Below are positions 11,958 to 21,132 of a DNA stretch of 64,000 nucleotides, piece after piece (position 1 is the first letter of the stretch; every line of letters begins with the position of its first letter). The stretch spans positions 2,403,001 to 2,467,000 of the forward strand of contig NZ_CP032152.1 in NCBI RefSeq assembly GCF_003555505.1. Direction: 5' to 3'. The translations under genes were made by a program, and so were the position numbers. The notes under the pieces are model-generated. The model was not told the origin of the DNA, did no database searches, and worked only from the letters and a program-made list of their open reading frames with translations. Source of the stretch: Thermosynechococcus sichuanensis E542. Lineage in GTDB: Bacteria; Cyanobacteriota; Cyanobacteriia; Thermosynechococcales; Thermosynechococcaceae.

Positions 11958-11980
11958 CTCAAAGTAAAATTGAGCGGCCG

Positions 11981-13330
11981 TCACTGCCAAATGAGAAAGC
12001 GCACCGTCAAAAAGAGTGCCGAAACCCCCAACTGCAACGCCGTAATCGGTATCCCATAGCGCAGGAAAGTTTTGAAGCTAATGCGGCGGCCGTGGAGTTC
12101 GGCAATCCCCGCACCGACAATGTTGGCAGAGGCACCGACAAGGGTGGCATTGCCCCCCAAGGTTGCTCCTAGCATCATGGCATAGAACAGGGGCAGTACC
12201 TGTGCTGGTAAATCACCACCATAGCCGACATGAAGAATTTCTGCACCCGCTAGCCCCACATCTACAAGGTATTTTTTCAGCAGCGGTACCATCGCCACCA
12301 CCAAGGGGATATTGGGAATGACGCTGGAGACAATGCCAATCGTAAACAGGAGGAGTAGCGAGCCAAAAAAGATATTTTGGCCAATGACAATGGCAAGGAT
12401 GTGGGAGAGTTGGCCAATGATCCCTGTTTTCTCAAGGCCGCCAATGAGGACAAAAATACTCATAAAGAAGATCAGGGTAGCCCAGTCCACATCCCGTAGA
12501 ATGTGGGTAACGGTATCAATCTTGCTTTGATGGGACAAAAGGAGTGCCAAGGCAGCCCCCATTAAAGCAACCGCAGGGGGAGCCACTTTAACAACCATGC
12601 CATCGCCAATAACAAAGAAGGTCAAGACAAAGACGATGATCACACAGCCGACGGCTAGGGTGCGGGGATGATTAATTTTTGGGTGGGGCAAGTGATCGAG
12701 GGAGTTGAGTTCTTTGCGCCAAATACGGCGAAAGAGAATCGGCAGGCAAAAGACAATGACGGCGATCGCCAGTACCCCCCCTAGACTGAGACGCAGCAGA
12801 TAATCGGCAAAACTAAGATTGATGGCATCCCCGACAATATAAGTCGCTGGATCTCCGACAAGGGTCAGCAACCCGGCACTATTAGAGACAATCACCATCA
12901 GGATAATCAGGGGTACAAAGTCCACCCCCACTTCAGCCGCCATGGGGGGCAACAAGGGAGCAAGAAGCATCACTGTTGTGGCATTGGGCAGCACGGCACA
13001 GATGGGGGTTGTTAGGGCCACGATCCCCAACAGCAGGCGTTTTCCCTGACCTCGGGCAAGGATCACCATTTGGGTTGCCAGATACTCAAATACCTTGGTG
13101 GGTTCAAAGGCGCGCACCAGAACCATGACCCCAAAAAAGAGAGCAAGGGTACCATGACTGCGGCCAATGTAGCTAATGGCCTCCCCAAGGGTCATGATAT
13201 TGAGAAAGACAAGGAGAATTGCCCCCAAAAAGGCCGCAATCGTAATGTTGATCCACTCGGTCATGATCAGAAGGATCACGCCTAGGAAGATCGTGCCAGC
13301 AGCGAATGCATGCCAGTGTTCAATCAGCAT
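11981..13330 (-). CDS. ArsB/NhaD-type (SLC13/ion transporter superfamily) membrane transporter under c-di-AMP riboswitch
   Basis: A 449-residue polytopic protein with about 11-12 hydrophobic segments. The conserved NATTVMLLAPLL near residue 115 and NSAGLLTLVGDPATYIVGDA near 150, plus LGGNATLVGASANIVGAG near 395, are typical of the ArsB/NhaD/citrate-transporter superfamily. Substrate cannot be fixed: sodium/proton antiport, arsenite or an organic anion are all found in the group. Control by a c-di-AMP riboswitch in its leader (13425-13550) favours a role in ion or osmotic balance. It ends 23 bp from the convergent ferredoxin gene. Confidence 0.85.
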   Translation of the reverse strand: MLIEHWHAFAAGTIFLGVILLIMTEWINITIAAFLGAILLVFLNIMTLGEAISYIGRSHGTLALFFGVMVLVRAFEPTKVFEYLATQMVILARGQGKRLLLGIVALTTPICAVLPNATTVMLLAPLLPPMAAEVGVDFVPLIILMVIVSNSAGLLTLVGDPATYIVGDAINLSFADYLLRLSLGGVLAIAVIVFCLPILFRRIWRKELNSLDHLPHPKINHPRTLAVGCVIIVFVLTFFVIGDGMVVKVAPPAVALMGAALALLLSHQSKIDTVTHILRDVDWATLIFFMSIFVLIGGLEKTGIIGQLSHILAIVIGQNIFFGSLLLLFTIGIVSSVIPNIPLVVAMVPLLKKYLVDVGLAGAEILHVGYGGDLPAQVLPLFYAMMLGATLGGNATLVGASANIVGAGIAELHGRRISFKTFLRYGIPITALQLGVSALFLTVRFLIWQ

Positions 13331-13424
13331 TGGGCTTCCTGAAAATTGCTAAGGTAACAAATTCGGTCAACACCACGAAACGGAAACGCTGGAACACTGA
13401 GCAGTTGTGAAAAACAGCCAGTCT

Positions 13425-13550
13425 CCAACTGAATGCCGACGAAGTTAGCTGACGGGCTAGGATTCAGTGGTATCCTTTCTCGGTGGAGAATGCGCCCCTG
13501 ATTCGTTGGTTCCTCCGCTCTAAGCTGCCAAGGCTCAGATTAGGCACAAG
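13425..13550 (-). ncRNA. c-di-AMP (ydaO/yuaA-class) riboswitch aptamer
   Basis: On the minus strand, reading toward the transporter at 13330, the stretch shows the conserved blocks of the ydaO/yuaA class in order: CTAATCTGAGCCTTGG, GAGCGGAGGAACCAA, GGGGCGCATT, AAAGGATACC and CCCGTCAGCTAACTTCGT, with a closing P1 stem (TGCC with GGCA). This is a close match to the pattern known from the Bacillus ydaO leader. After the aptamer a short CAGT/ACTG hairpin is followed by GCTGTTTTT (about 13411-13431), a possible but weak terminator. The known class senses cyclic di-AMP and usually switches expression off when bound. The rest of the 13331-13669 gap holds the leader and, presumably, two divergent promoters. 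Confidence 0.9.
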
Positions 13551-13669
13551 AAGATAAATTGCTACTCAACGTAGCACAGGCCTCTTGAATCCTTCAAGAG
13601 AAGTTCTTCTATGACGTAAATAGAAAATCTTAATGAGCGCTTTCCCAGACTGTTGCTCCTTGGTTAAAT

Positions 13670-14617
13670 GTGTCAAAATGTTTCCTGTGTCAATTTAACA
13701 GTGGCCTACCCTTGCAAACTCCTACGGCGATCGCCCTTGGCAATTTTGACGGTGTCCATCGAGGGCATCAACAGGTTATCCGTACGCTGGTTGCAGCAGC
13801 GCCTCCCGATTGTTACCGGTCAGTGATTACGTTTTCGCCCCATCCGCAGGCATTTTTTACGGGAGAAGCGCGCCTGTTGCTGACCCCAGAGGCGGAAAAA
13901 CGTGCCCTTTTGAGCCAGTATGGCATTGAGCAGGTGATTGTCCTGCCCTTTACCCATGCCCTTGCCCAACTGTCGCCCTTGGAGTTTGTGGAGCAGATTT
14001 TGGTACAGCAGTTGCAGGCCAAGGTATTGAGTGTTGGCTTTAATTTTGGCTTTGGCCGTGGGCGATCGGGGACAGCGGAAGATTTGCGCACCCTCTGTGC
14101 TGCCTTTGGCATTCCGGTGCATATTGTGCCGCCCTATTGTCGGGGGAGCGATCGCGTCAGCAGCTCAGCCGTACGAGCCGCCCTTGCTGAGGGAGATGTG
14201 GCTTTGGCACGGGAACTGTTGGGACGCGCCTACAGCTTGACAGGGAGGGTGATCCAAGGGGAACAGTTGGGACGGCAGTTGGGATTTCCCACCGCTAATT
14301 TAGCCCTCCCCCCAGACAAATTATTGCCTCGCTACGGCGTCTATGCCTGCCGCGTTACAGGGGCAGCGTTTGCCAATGAGCAGTTGGGGGTGGTGAATAT
14401 TGGGATGCGACCGACGGTGACAGGCCGGCAGGTGACGACAGAAGTGCATTTACTAAACTGGCAAGGGAACCTGTACAATCAAGAGATTACACTCCACCTA
14501 GAGGCCTTTATTCGCCCAGAGGTACGGTTTCCCAGTTTGGCTGCCCTCCAAGCGCAAATTGCTGCCGATTGCCAAGTAGCGGCTAATCTTCTTGAACGAG
14601 TGGTTTCCTATGCGTGA
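13670..14617 (+). CDS. ribF: Bifunctional riboflavin kinase/FAD synthetase (RibF)
   Basis: Makes FMN from riboflavin and FAD from FMN. The N-terminal adenylyltransferase has IALGNFDGVHRGHQQVI (about residues 20-36) and GFNFGFGRGRSGT near 122; the C-terminal flavokinase has GRVIQGEQLGRQLGFPTANL near 190 and GVYACRV near 218. Length (315 aa) is normal. The start is a GTG at 13670. The moxR start lies inside the ribF stop region (8-bp overlap). Confidence 0.95.
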   Translation: MSKCFLCQFNSGLPLQTPTAIALGNFDGVHRGHQQVIRTLVAAAPPDCYRSVITFSPHPQAFFTGEARLLLTPEAEKRALLSQYGIEQVIVLPFTHALAQLSPLEFVEQILVQQLQAKVLSVGFNFGFGRGRSGTAEDLRTLCAAFGIPVHIVPPYCRGSDRVSSSAVRAALAEGDVALARELLGRAYSLTGRVIQGEQLGRQLGFPTANLALPPDKLLPRYGVYACRVTGAAFANEQLGVVNIGMRPTVTGRQVTTEVHLLNWQGNLYNQEITLHLEAFIRPEVRFPSLAALQAQIAADCQVAANLLERVVSYA

Positions 14618-15518
14618 ACCCCTACAGCGACTGGTGAATAACCTTAGACAGGTCATGGTGGGCAAAGAAGCCGCCATTGAACTCATGCTAGTGGGGGTGC
14701 TGGCGGGGGGACACGTTTTGCTGGAGGATGTACCGGGCGTAGGAAAAACCCTCTTGGCCAAGGCCTTGGCGCGATCGCTGGCGGGTACCTTTCAGCGCAT
14801 CCAAGCCACACCCGATCTCCTGCCCACCGACTTATCGGGCACCAATATCTGGAATCCCAAAACAGCAGAGTTTGAGTTTCGCCCAGGACCAGTATTTTGC
14901 AATATCCTATTGGCGGATGAGATTAACCGCGCCACACCCCGCACCCAATCGGCACTCCTAGAGGTGATGGAGGAGTACCAAGTCACCATTGATGGCGTCA
15001 CCCATCCCTTGCCCCAGCCCTTTTTTGTCATTGCCACCCAGAACCCCGTGGAATACCAAGGCACGTTTCCGCTGCCCGAAGCACAGTTGGATCGCTTTGC
15101 CCTCTGTTTTAGTTTGGGCTACCCCACGGAGGAAGAGGAGCTACAAATGCTGCAACGGGTGCAGGGGGGCTTAGATATCAATCAACTGGAACCGTGCCTA
15201 AGCTTGGCGGAGATTCAACAGTTGCGGCAGCAGGTGCTACAGGTGCGGGTAGAGTCAGTGTTGCAAAAGTACATTCTTGCCCTTGTGCGGGCGAGCCGCG
15301 AGAGCGATCGCATTACCTTGGGGGTGAGTCCTCGCGGTACCGTCATGCTACAGCGCACGGCTCAGGCCTTGGCGTTTCTCAATGGTCGTGACTATGTCCT
15401 GCCCGATGATGTGAAGCAATTGGCTCCCCATGTGTTGGCACATCGTTTGATTACAGCCGCGGGGCGTTCGGGGCGTGCCTGTGTGGCAGAATTGTTGGAA
15501 ATGGTAGCGGTTCCCTAG
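14610..15518 (+). CDS. MoxR-type AAA+ ATPase
   Basis: A 302-residue AAA+ ATPase of the MoxR family. Walker A is DVPGVGKT (residues 40-47), Walker B LLADEINRA near 97, sensor 1 IATQNPVEY near 142, and the C-terminal lid includes GVSPRGTVML. MoxR ATPases act as chaperones in assembling metal-containing or membrane complexes, often beside a von Willebrand factor A protein; none is present here. The ATG at 14610 overlaps the ribF stop and is preferred to a TTG at 14592. Confidence 0.92.
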   Translation: MREPLQRLVNNLRQVMVGKEAAIELMLVGVLAGGHVLLEDVPGVGKTLLAKALARSLAGTFQRIQATPDLLPTDLSGTNIWNPKTAEFEFRPGPVFCNILLADEINRATPRTQSALLEVMEEYQVTIDGVTHPLPQPFFVIATQNPVEYQGTFPLPEAQLDRFALCFSLGYPTEEEELQMLQRVQGGLDINQLEPCLSLAEIQQLRQQVLQVRVESVLQKYILALVRASRESDRITLGVSPRGTVMLQRTAQALAFLNGRDYVLPDDVKQLAPHVLAHRLITAAGRSGRACVAELLEMVAVP

Positions 15519-15645
15519 GGAGAGTTGGCGCGACTGTTCTCTATGAACATCTCTGCGATCGCCAACCTGTCATTGTAGTGTTAAGTGTTTTTAACCTTTT
15601 TAACATCGCGATCGCCCTCGCAACCGTCCAAGGATTTAGCCATTT

Positions 15646-16269
15646 ATGACAACGATACTCATAACCCAAGCCCTCCAACGGCAGGGAGAAATTTGGCACA
15701 GCATCCTCAGCAGTCAGAATATTACGGTCATCTGGGAAAACCTCGACGCTGACATCCTTGCCGTGCTAGAGGGTATGGAAACGGCTGGCTTAGCACTGCC
15801 CCAATTGCTGCTGTTGGATATGGGCATGACGGTTACGAATCCCTACCGTTTCTGTCAGGTGGCACAGTCTCGCTTTCCGGGGATACCTGTAGTCATTACA
15901 GCGGGTCACGATCGCCAAATTAGCGCAGCAGAACGGCGCTGGGCCTTGCGTATGGGGGCTGCGGATCTCTTGCCCGGCATCCAAGAGTCGAGTCTCATTG
16001 CCACAGCCGTCTCCCATCTGACACGGGTGTTGGAGATTCTCAATGCCCTACCGATTCAGCAGGATACCCTGATGGAGAGCCTCAGTCGCTTAACAGCACC
16101 GACACCAGCCCCGACCCCAGCAGCACCCACGCCGCCACCTCTGGCTACTCCACCCGCCACACCCCATACCCAATATCGGGGCATTAGCACCGTTGCCGAC
16201 ACAGCTCCAACCCCAAAGGGAGAGGATGATGGGCAGCGTCGCCGTCGCTATCGTGGCTCAAGTTATTAA
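15646..16269 (+). CDS. Pseudo-receiver domain protein with Pro-rich linker and YRG tail
   Basis: The first ~130 residues resemble a response-regulator receiver: the phospho-acceptor-like Asp in LLLLDMGM (about residue 63) and the Thr of VVITAG are present, but the N-terminal acidic pair is absent and the conserved Lys of the usual KP motif is missing (ADLLPGIQ). It is probably a degenerate receiver used for protein contact. A Pro/Ala/Thr linker (about 145-175) leads to a short basic tail with two YRG motifs, TQYRGIST and RRRYRGSSY at the very end. No kinase is adjacent. The gene stands alone, 127 bp after moxR. Confidence 0.65.
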   Translation: MTTILITQALQRQGEIWHSILSSQNITVIWENLDADILAVLEGMETAGLALPQLLLLDMGMTVTNPYRFCQVAQSRFPGIPVVITAGHDRQISAAERRWALRMGAADLLPGIQESSLIATAVSHLTRVLEILNALPIQQDTLMESLSRLTAPTPAPTPAAPTPPPLATPPATPHTQYRGISTVADTAPTPKGEDDGQRRRRYRGSSY

Positions 16270-16270
16270 A

Positions 16271-16342
16271 CTCCCCAGGCTGGATTCGAACCAGCGACCA
16301 ATCGGTTAACAGCCGACCGCTCTACCGCTGAGCTACTGAGGA
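16271..16342 (-). tRNA. trnN: tRNA-Asn (GTT)
   Basis: A 72-nt cloverleaf is readable: acceptor TCCTCAG pairs with CTGGGGA, the D-arm is GCTCAGCGGTAGAGC, the anticodon loop holds GTT between CGGCT/ACCGA-type stem sides, and the T-arm is CTGGTTCGAATCCAG. CCA is not encoded. It lies between the pseudo-receiver gene and murF. Confidence 0.95.
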
Positions 16343-16390
16343 ATATCGACGATTTTTTAATGTAGCGTAGTTCACCGCTCTTGGCAAGTC

Positions 16391-17734
16391 TCAGCCGCAC
16401 TGAAGTTTTGGCCAACGCTGCCGCAGTTCAGTAACCACTTGATCGAGGGCAACGGCATGGGAGGCCTTAAAGAGGAGGCGATCGCCCGCTTGCAACTGCC
16501 GCAATAGGTACTCCACCAATTCTGCATGGGAAGCAAATTGCTGAGTGGGAACGCGCCCTGCTCCCCGTGCAAGGGCTGCTCCTTCATCGCCTTTATCGAG
16601 AATAAAGAGGCCGTCGAGGTTTAATTGAGCAACAGTGGCCCCCACCTGCTCATGGAAGGAGAGAGAAAAGGCGCCTAGTTCCCGCATGGGGCCAAGAACC
16701 GCCAGATGCCGCTGACCGGGCAGGGATCGCAACAGGTGCAAGGCCGCCACCATGGATTCCAGACCGGCATTGTAGGTTTCATCCAGCAAGAGAATATCTG
16801 GCTCAAGGAGATAACGGCCACCGCGACCACTGGGCAAGTCTAAGGTCAACTCTAACGGCAGGCGATCGCTCTCTAAAGCCAAGGCTTGCAGCACCCCAAG
16901 GGCAGCCAAAAAGTTCAGGGCATGGTGTGTCCCCGCAAGGGGAACGGTATAGGTGCGTTTACCCACCTGGAGGGTTTGGGGCGGTTGGTAGCTCCCCCGC
17001 AGGGTGCCCCCCTCAAGACCATAGGTAATTGTGCGCCCTGACCAGACCTGGGCCGCTGTCGGTAAAAGGAGGGGACTATCGGCATTGAGCACCGCTATTC
17101 CTCCTGAGGGCATTTCCGCGAGCAGTTCGCATTTGGCTTGGGCAATGGCTTCACGGGAACCGAGGCGGCCAATATGGGCAGTACCGACATTGGTAATCAC
17201 GGCAACATCCGGTTGGGCAATCTGGCTCAACAGGGCAATTTCACCGCGAGCACGCATCCCCATTTCAATCACGGCAAATTGGTGGTGGGGTTCCAGTTGC
17301 AACAGGGTTTTGGGCACGCCAATCTCGTTGTTGAAGTTGGCCTCGGTTTTGAGGACGGCACCATAGTGACGCAGAACAGCGGCAATCATTTCCTTGGTGG
17401 TGGTTTTGCCCACGGAACCAGTAACGGCAATGACTTTGGCTGGAGATTGCTGCCGCCACCACTGTCCCAAGCGTTGATAGGCACTTAGGGTATTCGGCAC
17501 ACGAAGCTGGGGGAGAGGAGAAGATACCGCTGTTTCAACAAGGAGAGCGATCGCTCCAGCGGCGGCTGCCTGATCGACAAATTGATGCCCATCAAAGGTT
17601 TCCCCCCGCAGGGCGACAAAGAGGTTGCCAGTTGCGATTTGGCGGGAGTCAGTACAAATGCCTGTGATGGGTAAGTTTGGATGAGTTGTGGCTAGCCCCA
17701 ACGCTTGGGCGATCGCCCCTAGGGTGGTGTTCAC
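16391..17734 (-). CDS. murF: UDP-N-acetylmuramoyl-tripeptide--D-alanyl-D-alanine ligase (MurF)
   Basis: Adds D-Ala-D-Ala to the UDP-MurNAc tripeptide, the last cytoplasmic step of peptidoglycan precursor synthesis. The Mur-ligase P-loop [15 protein letters not shown] is near residue 103, with [12 protein letters not shown] near 127, the substrate motif ICTDSRQI near 26 and [11 protein letters not shown] near 310. The GTG at 17734 gives a start [12 protein letters not shown] and overlaps the serS stop by 4 bp (GTGA), so it is preferred over an ATG at 17761. Translational coupling to serS is likely. Confidence 0.93.
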   Translation of the reverse strand: MNTTLGAIAQALGLATTHPNLPITGICTDSRQIATGNLFVALRGETFDGHQFVDQAAAAGAIALLVETAVSSPLPQLRVPNTLSAYQRLGQWWRQQSPAKVIAVTGSVGKTTTKEMIAAVLRHYGAVLKTEANFNNEIGVPKTLLQLEPHHQFAVIEMGMRARGEIALLSQIAQPDVAVITNVGTAHIGRLGSREAIAQAKCELLAEMPSGGIAVLNADSPLLLPTAAQVWSGRTITYGLEGGTLRGSYQPPQTLQVGKRTYTVPLAGTHHALNFLAALGVLQALALESDRLPLELTLDLPSGRGGRYLLEPDILLLDETYNAGLESMVAALHLLRSLPGQRHLAVLGPMRELGAFSLSFHEQVGATVAQLNLDGLFILDKGDEGAALARGAGRVPTQQFASHAELVEYLLRQLQAGDRLLFKASHAVALDQVVTELRQRWPKLQCG

Positions 17735-19023
17735 GATTTTGCCTCGCCAATGTGGCTGCATTTCAGATAGGGTTGCAGCACCTCCGGTACCCGCACCGTT
17801 CCATCGGGTTGTTGGTAGTTTTCAAGAATGGCTGCCATGGTTCGTCCGACGGCTAGGCCAGAGCCATTGAGGGTGTGGACAAACTGTGTTCCCTTTTGCT
17901 TAGCGCCTTTGAAGCGAATTTTGGCACGCCGCGCCTGAAAATCCCCAAAGTTGGAGCAACTGGAAATTTCGCGGTAGCAACCCGCAGCCGGCAGCCACAC
18001 CTCTAGGTCGTAGCACTTCATGGCACCAAAGCCCAAATCCCCTGTACACAGTTCAATCACGCGATAGGGTAACTTCAGGGCTTGGAGAATAAACTCGGCA
18101 TCGGCCACAAGGGCTTCATGTTCAGCGGCAGAAGTCTCTGGGTGGACAAACTTGACCAGCTCCACCTTGTTGAATTGGTGGAGGCGAATCAGACCGCGTG
18201 TGTCTTTGCCATAACTTCCCGCTTCGCGACGAAAACAGGGGGTGTAGGCACAGTGGTAAATGGGCAGTTGATCGGCGGCTAAAATTTCATCGCGATAGAG
18301 ATTCGTCACTGGCACTTCCGCTGTCGGAATCAGCCAAAGATCATCATCGGCGCAGCGAAAACTTTCCTCGGCAAATTTGGGTAACTGCCCTGTCCCGGTC
18401 AGCGAGGCACTATTGACCAGCAGGGGCGGCAAGACTTCCACATAGCCGCGATCGCGGTGGGTATCAAGCATGAATTGGATCAAGGCTCGCTCAAGGGCCG
18501 CCCCCATGCCCAAGAGGGTCACAAAACGACTCTGCGCCACTTTCACCGATCGCTCCACATCCCAGAGTCCCAGTTGAGTGGCAATGTCCCAGTGGGGCTG
18601 GCAAGGCTGGCTCGGTTTATACTCCTCACCCCAGCGGCGTACCTCAACGTTTTCAGTTTCATCGCGGCCAATGGGGGTGGTCTCACTGGGGGGGTTGGGA
18701 ATGGTCAGCAGCAGGCGCTCCAATTCCTCTTTGAGCTGCCGTTCTTGGGGTTCAAGATCACTGAGTTGCTGCTTGAGATCGTTGGCTTCAGCCTTGAGGG
18801 CTTGAATTTCGGGGTCAGTGGCGGCAACGCCGGACTTAATCTTTTTGCCGACGAGGGCACCAATTTCGTTACTGCGGGCTTGGAGGTGCGATCGCCGTTG
18901 CTCAAGCTGTCGCTGCTGCGCATCCAACTCTAAAATGCGGTCGAGGTCAAAGTCACCGCCGCGCCGCCGCAGGCGATCGCCAAAGGCTTGGGGATTTTCT
19001 CGCAGTTGTTTGAGATCAATCAC
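17731..19023 (-). CDS. serS: Seryl-tRNA synthetase (SerRS)
   Basis: Class II aminoacyl-tRNA synthetase charging tRNA-Ser. The N-terminal long coiled-coil tRNA-binding arm spans about residues 25-105 (many Q, E, R, L), followed by the catalytic core with [35 protein letters not shown] (motif 2) and the motif 3 region [14 protein letters not shown]. The GTG at 19023 yields [14 protein letters not shown], the normal SerRS beginning (430 aa); an upstream ATG at 19068 would add 15 unrelated residues. murF follows with a 4-bp overlap. Confidence 0.96.
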   Translation of the reverse strand: MIDLKQLRENPQAFGDRLRRRGGDFDLDRILELDAQQRQLEQRRSHLQARSNEIGALVGKKIKSGVAATDPEIQALKAEANDLKQQLSDLEPQERQLKEELERLLLTIPNPPSETTPIGRDETENVEVRRWGEEYKPSQPCQPHWDIATQLGLWDVERSVKVAQSRFVTLLGMGAALERALIQFMLDTHRDRGYVEVLPPLLVNSASLTGTGQLPKFAEESFRCADDDLWLIPTAEVPVTNLYRDEILAADQLPIYHCAYTPCFRREAGSYGKDTRGLIRLHQFNKVELVKFVHPETSAAEHEALVADAEFILQALKLPYRVIELCTGDLGFGAMKCYDLEVWLPAAGCYREISSCSNFGDFQARRAKIRFKGAKQKGTQFVHTLNGSGLAVGRTMAAILENYQQPDGTVRVPEVLQPYLKCSHIGEAKS

Positions 19024-19245
19024 AGGTGGACGAAAACCAGTGCAAACCGCAATTGATCCTAACACCAAGGGGGAAGATTGACTCTAGGGGATAGTGTTGC
19101 TGTTTTAAGGGAATAGTTTGCCCTCAAGACATCTAACTCAAGACATCTATATTGTCTATCAACCGTTGAGATTTTGATCCTCAGTAGCGTCAACAAGGGG
19201 TCGCCGTCCTCTAAAATGAGGGATGTATTAAGCGGTGTTAGCAAT

Positions 19246-19731
19246 ATGAGTGTCATTAGTCAGGTTCTTCTTAAAGCGGACGATGAATTGCGCTACCCCA
19301 CCACGGGCGAACTCCAGACGATTACTGACTTTTTCCAAACGGGTGAGCAACGCCTCCGCATCGCCACGACACTGGCCGAAAATGAGAAACGCATTGTTGA
19401 GCAAGCCAGCAAAAAACTGTGGCAGAAGCGGCCTGACTTCATCTCACCGGGGGGCAACGCCTACGGCCAGAAACAGCGTGCTCTCTGTCTGCGCGACTAT
19501 GGCTGGTATATGCGCCTGATTACCTATGGCATCCTCGCGGGTGACAAGGATCCCATTGAGCGCACGGGGATTATTGGGGTACGAGAAATGTACAACTCCC
19601 TTGGTGTGCCGATGACGGGGATGGCAGAAGCCATTCGTTGCCTCAAGGACGCCTCCTTGGCACTGCTAAGCACCGAAGATGCTGAAGTAGCGGCACCCTA
19701 CTTTGACTACATTATTCAAGAAATGTCCTAG
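19246..19731 (+). CDS. apcD: Allophycocyanin-B alpha subunit (ApcD)
   Basis: A 161-residue phycobilisome core subunit, one of the terminal emitters that pass energy to the photosystems, notably photosystem I. The bilin-binding Cys lies in [13 protein letters not shown] (about residue 81). The start [18 protein letters not shown] and overall identity to ApcD rather than ApcA are clear from the sequence. The ATG at 19246 is used; upstream in-frame codons belong to the 5' leader. 222 bp separate it from serS, enough for its own promoter. Confidence 0.93.
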   Translation: MSVISQVLLKADDELRYPTTGELQTITDFFQTGEQRLRIATTLAENEKRIVEQASKKLWQKRPDFISPGGNAYGQKQRALCLRDYGWYMRLITYGILAGDKDPIERTGIIGVREMYNSLGVPMTGMAEAIRCLKDASLALLSTEDAEVAAPYFDYIIQEMS

Positions 19732-19776
19732 GGAGACGGACGGCAGCCAATTTTGCATTCAAGGGGAACACCATCC

Positions 19777-21132
19777 ATGACATCTCCCCTTGAAATTGTT
19801 GTGGTTAGCAATGGCCCCGGTGAACTGGCCACTTGGGTCTATCCTTTTGTGACAGCGCTGCGGCAAGAGGTCAAAGAGGGAATTCGAGTTTCAGTGGTGA
19901 TGGTTCCCTGTCCCCATGCCAGTGGTCAGGAGGCGGAGATTGCGCGCCGCTATCCGGGGGTGGATCGGGTGCTGCCGGCCACAGAGTTTTGGCACCTTGT
20001 ACGCACAAAAACCACCCGCAGCCATTGGGATTGGTTTCCCCAAGGGGTTGTGGTCTTCTTGGGAGGCGATCAGCTCTTTGCGGTGCTGCTGGCCAAGCGG
20101 TTAGGCTATCGCTGTGTGCTCTACTGTGAGTGGCAGGCACGCTGGCAAGGGTGGGTGGATGGCATTGGGCTGCGGCGTCCTCTACCCGTGGGCAAAACAA
20201 GAGCCAAGGTGGCAGTGGTGGGGGATCTGATGACCGATGTGCAAGCCCTTGCCCTCGATTCTTTGCCTGATGTACGCCAGCAGTTAGGCCTTGCCCCAGA
20301 GGCTCCCCTTGTGGGTCTGATGGTAGGTTCCAAGCCCAATAAGCTCAAGCTGGGGGTGCCCCTTTCGCTGGCGATCGCCGACCATTTAGCTGCCGCTCAT
20401 CCCCCGATTCAGTGTGTGATTCCAGTGGCCCCCACTCTCACTGTCAATACCCTCAGTCGCTACGCCGATCCCCGCTTTAACCCCGAACTCAAGCACGTTG
20501 AGGGTACGACTGCGACACTCATCCAACCAAGGGAAGGGCTACCCTATCTGGAGACGCCGAGGGGCACAAAGGTTTATCTTTGGCAGCAGTTACCCAACTA
20601 TCCTCTGCTGCGGCAGGTTGCCCTCTGTGTGACCACCGTTGGCGCCAATACCGCTGAACTGGCTGCCTTGCATGTGCCGATGATTGTCCTATTGCCCGCC
20701 CAACAACTGCGGGTACAGCGGGCACATCCTTGGGATGGTTTGGCCGGGTTGCTGGTGGGCTTGCCGGCGATCGGGCGACAGTGGACGGCGCTGGTGTTTT
20801 GGGCGCTTGTTGCCAAAGGATTGGGCTGGCGGCGCTTTTGGCAGTTGTGGCGATCGCCAGAGATGGATTGGGACTTAGTGAAACAGGGTCTCGGCTACAA
20901 AGCGTGGCCCAATATTTGGGCGGGCAGAGAAATTGTACCGGAGCTGGTGGGTCCCATTGAGCCAGCGATTGTTGCCGATCAGATTAAGTCTCTATTGAGC
21001 CATCCTCAGAAATTGCATCAGATGCGGCAGGATCTGCGGCAGCAGGTGGGGGCGGCGGGGGCAGCGGCAAAATTGGTGCAGTTGACGCTTCAGGTGGCGG
21101 GCTGGGCTGCCAGCGATCGAGAATGTCCTTGA
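19777..21132 (+). CDS. LpxB-like (lipid-A-disaccharide synthase-related) protein
   Basis: A 451-residue protein resembling the cyanobacterial branch of lipid-A-disaccharide synthase-like glycosyltransferases. The N-terminal VVVSNGPGELATWVYP is the hallmark; a Rossmann-type second half has VGLMVGSKPNKLK and CVTTVGANTAELAALHVPMIV, as in GT-B enzymes. It differs enough from canonical LpxB that the acceptor cannot be stated. The ATG at 19777 was chosen (MTSPLEIVVV). Its last 149 bp are antisense to the end of the AI-2E permease gene. Confidence 0.75.
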   Translation: MTSPLEIVVVSNGPGELATWVYPFVTALRQEVKEGIRVSVVMVPCPHASGQEAEIARRYPGVDRVLPATEFWHLVRTKTTRSHWDWFPQGVVVFLGGDQLFAVLLAKRLGYRCVLYCEWQARWQGWVDGIGLRRPLPVGKTRAKVAVVGDLMTDVQALALDSLPDVRQQLGLAPEAPLVGLMVGSKPNKLKLGVPLSLAIADHLAAAHPPIQCVIPVAPTLTVNTLSRYADPRFNPELKHVEGTTATLIQPREGLPYLETPRGTKVYLWQQLPNYPLLRQVALCVTTVGANTAELAALHVPMIVLLPAQQLRVQRAHPWDGLAGLLVGLPAIGRQWTALVFWALVAKGLGWRRFWQLWRSPEMDWDLVKQGLGYKAWPNIWAGREIVPELVGPIEPAIVADQIKSLLSHPQKLHQMRQDLRQQVGAAGAAAKLVQLTLQVAGWAASDRECP

